Source: Nitrososphaerales archaeon TH1177 (GTDB lineage Archaea > Thermoproteota > Nitrososphaeria > Nitrososphaerales > Nitrososphaeraceae). From it: 7,130 bases of DNA. This document shows positions 6,160-7,130 of this stretch, one piece after another (positions within the stretch are counted from its first letter, which is position 1; every line of letters begins with the position of its first letter). The notes under the pieces are model-generated. The model ran no database searches. It was not told the origin of the DNA and worked only from the letters and a program-made list of their open reading frames with translations. The stretch lies in contig JAATVJ010000265.1 in assembly GCA_014523515.1 (NCBI GenBank), forward strand, positions 1 to 7,130, written 5' to 3'. The position numbers and the translations under genes were made by a program.

Positions 6160-6332
6160 TTATATCATTTGTTTTCTTTCTAGTTCTTGTATATACTTTC
6201 ACTTAAAATCAATAACTGATGAGATAGGTGAGCTAATGCATCTACTTTTATCCTGTCATTTTCTCTCAATGCCTGGTTTATCAGCTGTAATTCTTCAATT
6301 TTAGTTTGTAAATCAGCTCCTTGTCTTTCCAA
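6160..6332 (-). pseudogene. C-terminal remnant of a second integrase, frameshifted
   Basis: A minus-strand frame without a start codon is open from 6440 to a TAG at 6180-6182. From about 6332 it reads LERQGADLQTKIEEL, then NDRIKVDALAHLSHQ and LLILSES. This matches the integrase tail at about residues 396-422 (NDKIKEDALAHLSDQ, LFLTERIQEIERKQ). Skipping two bases near 6188 changes frame and restores IQELERKQMI followed by TAA at 6160-6162, the family's usual end. DNA similarity is also plain, including 15 identical bases (AGATGCATTAGCTCA). No catalytic part remains. The open frame further upstream (6333-6440; EISFGFGGLGVIFDLYF) is not recognisably integrase and may be joined by a deletion. The remnant points the opposite way to the integrase at 3033-4316. 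Confidence 0.7.
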
Positions 6333-6391
6333 TTGTGGGACATTTAGAAATGAAATTGCAATATAATCTGAATGATAAAAAGGAAAATAAA

Positions 6392-6405
6392 GGTCAAAAA
6401 TGACC
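6392..6405. other. Short perfect hairpin GGTCA-AAAA-TGACC
   Basis: Five-base arms match perfectly around AAAA. It lies in the part of the ATG-less open frame that is not integrase-like, next to a locally G+C-rich patch (6401-6424), close upstream of the small gene at 6536. No role is known. Confidence 0.3.
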
Positions 6406-6493
6406 CCAAGACCACCGAACCCGAATGAAATTTCACGAGACTAATTTCATCTTCTGTTTTTTAACATCAGCTTAACTTTTAAAATCGACAGAA

Positions 6494-6502
6494 CTAAATA
6501 TC
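6494..6502 (+). promoter_or_regulatory. Possible TATA-like box of the 66-residue gene
   Basis: CTAAATATC is centred about 38 bases before the ATG at 6536, giving a leader of about 10 bases. A second candidate, CTTTATATTA (6513-6522), is rather close to the start. Neither is certain. Confidence 0.25.
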
Positions 6503-6535
6503 AAAATCATTACTTTATATTAGAAGATTATAATT

Positions 6536-6736
6536 ATGGTGTCCAAAAAACGAGTAAAATTAAATTTAGAGATTGATATTGATATTCCTACAGACCTTAT
6601 AACAAATAGGACTAGGATTAAAAAGGTTGAGGATGGAATAATAAAAAGTATATCTAAAGGTTTGTACCAAGAAGGACTTTCATTCGATATCAAAAAATTT
6701 AATGTTGATATAGAAAATAATAATAAATTCATCTAA
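6536..6736 (+). CDS. Small conserved-looking protein of unknown function (66 aa)
   Basis: The frame runs from an ATG at 6536 to a TAA at 6734-6736, starting MVSKKRVKLNLEID. It reads as a strand rich in alternating residues (KRVKLNLEIDIDIP, 5-18), a charged amphipathic helix (TRIKKVEDGIIKSISKGLY, about 26-44) and a second strand (LSFDIKKFNVDIE, 48-60). This is a beta-alpha-beta pattern for a small soluble cytoplasmic protein. There is no signal peptide, membrane segment or cysteine. I do not recognise the family. The plus strand is preferred over the overlapping antisense frame because the latter is only a hydrophobic, I/L/F/S-rich read of the same DNA. A T6 run 14 bases after the stop supports a real plus-strand transcript. 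It stands alone, convergent with the gene at the right edge. Confidence 0.6.
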   Translation: MVSKKRVKLNLEIDIDIPTDLITNRTRIKKVEDGIIKSISKGLYQEGLSFDIKKFNVDIENNNKFI

Positions 6737-6749
6737 CAAAATACAACAA

Positions 6750-6755
6750 TTTTTT
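6750..6755 (+). terminator. T-tract terminator of the 66-residue gene
   Basis: Six T begin 14 bases after the TAA of the small gene, without a clear preceding hairpin. This fits archaeal T-tract termination. Confidence 0.4.
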
Positions 6756-6773
6756 ATATTAAGAATTTAAATA
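6756..6773 (+). repeat. Second copy of an 18-base direct repeat (other copy 258-275)
   Basis: ATATTAAGAATTTAAATA occurs exactly here and at 258-275, 6.5 kb apart in the same orientation. It includes a TATA-like ATTTAAATA, so the shared sequence could be a promoter element or a leftover of one repeated segment. In A+T-rich DNA a chance match is possible. Confidence 0.4.
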
Positions 6774-6799
6774 AGTTTCAGATAATAAAAGCTAAATAT

Positions 6800-6845
6800 A
6801 AGGTAGTAGAACCCTACTATACAGAAGATTCCCCCCTCCTACTGC
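6800..6845 (+). ncRNA. Weak candidate small RNA: hairpin plus C-rich patch
   Basis: TAGTAG (6804-6809) pairs with CTACTA (6814-6819) around AACC. A run CCCCCCTCCT (6831-6840) follows, then T-rich DNA. A TATA-like ATTTAAATA lies about 27-30 bases before 6797. Structured, C-rich sequence stands out in this tail-to-tail intergenic region, and CCTCCT resembles the end of 16S rRNA. There is no family match, so this is a guess from structure alone. Confidence 0.15.
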
Positions 6846-6979
6846 TATTTCAATTTATATATACTACTTTTCCTTTAACAATATAACTGTTTTTGTATAC
6901 CATTTTCTATTACTATAATAATACATATACAATATATAATTATGTTACTTATAATTAGACATATTTATTTATATCTGTA

Positions 6980-7130
6980 TCATAGTATCCCTTTCACTTT
7001 TTCTTTTATTCCTAAACCTTTCAAGACTAGTCTTAATGCTCCAAGACCTTGTCGAGGATCGAAGATATGTTCTTCTTGACGAGTGGTTCCATCTACACTA
7101 TCAAAGAATATTAGGTGAATTTTTATATGG
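6980..7130 (-). CDS. C-terminal end of an unrecognised protein (5' part beyond window edge)
   Basis: A minus-strand frame enters at the right edge and runs 49 codons to a TGA at 6980-6982. It reads HIKIHLIFFDSVDGTTRQEE, then HIFDPRQGLGALRLVL, then KGLGIKEKVKGIL. The composition (G, R, D and P content, balanced charges) is protein-like, and the DNA is less A+T-rich than the adjoining spacer, supporting a real gene end. The pattern suggests a strand followed by a loop and a C-terminal amphipathic helix. I do not recognise the family and give no function. The gene is convergent with the 66-residue gene, about 240 bases apart. Confidence 0.55.
   Translation of the reverse strand, partial: HIKIHLIFFDSVDGTTRQEEHIFDPRQGLGALRLVLKGLGIKEKVKGIL

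Noticed and set aside
6520..6732. 70-codon minus-strand frame rich in I, L, F and S
   Set aside because: It overlaps the small plus-strand gene, which has a better residue pattern and a downstream T-run; this reads as its hydrophobic shadow.

Overview
The window is very A+T-rich and looks like archaeal DNA, most likely from an ammonia-oxidising archaeon (Nitrososphaerota/Thaumarchaeota, perhaps Nitrosocosmicus- or Nitrososphaera-like). Reasons: TATA-like boxes sit about 25-30 bases before several start codons with almost no leader and no Shine-Dalgarno sequence; candidate terminators are simple T-tracts; there is a secreted protein with a PsbP-like domain; and the tyrosine recombinase has the long charged C-terminal extension I associate with integrases of this phylum. 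Genus and phylum are inferences from style and protein families, not from a marker gene.

Layout. Left end (1-124, minus): N-terminus of a small ribbon-helix-helix DNA-binding protein, cut by the window edge, with a possible operator over its start codon. Then about 500 bases without a gene; a 96-residue secreted protein (625-915, minus); 375 bases holding a possible gene fossil; and a 470-residue protein with an N-terminal helix-turn-helix and long coiled coils (1292-2704, minus). Directly upstream of that gene's TATA box is an array of seven GTCA motifs in a roughly 21-22 base repeat, abutting a near-perfect palindrome.

Centre. A 3' tRNA fragment (2957-2982, plus) lies 50 bases before a tyrosine-recombinase integrase (3033-4316, plus). 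The integrase is interrupted by one in-frame TGA but is otherwise intact in a single frame. Just beyond it is a second tRNA-3'-like fragment on the opposite strand (4340-4365), sharing 16 identical bases with the first, so the integrase lies between inverted attachment-like sequences.

Right side. After 560 bases without a clear gene comes a 397-residue secreted protein (4879-6072, minus, GTG start) with an acidic, then proline-rich, then PsbP-like region. Next is the frameshifted C-terminal remnant of a second integrase (about 6160-6332, minus). A 66-residue small protein follows (6536-6736, plus), then a short hairpin and C-rich patch, then the C-terminal end of an unrecognised minus-strand gene (6980-7130).

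Interpretation. This looks like an integration hot spot that has collected and lost mobile elements: two integrase remnants, two tRNA fragments and two DNA-binding proteins, mixed with secreted-protein genes. The most distinctive unit is the divergent pair of HTH/coiled-coil protein and integrase, sharing an intergenic region with a GTCA array, a palindrome and a tRNA-derived att site. No complete, recognisable defence or biosynthetic system is visible.
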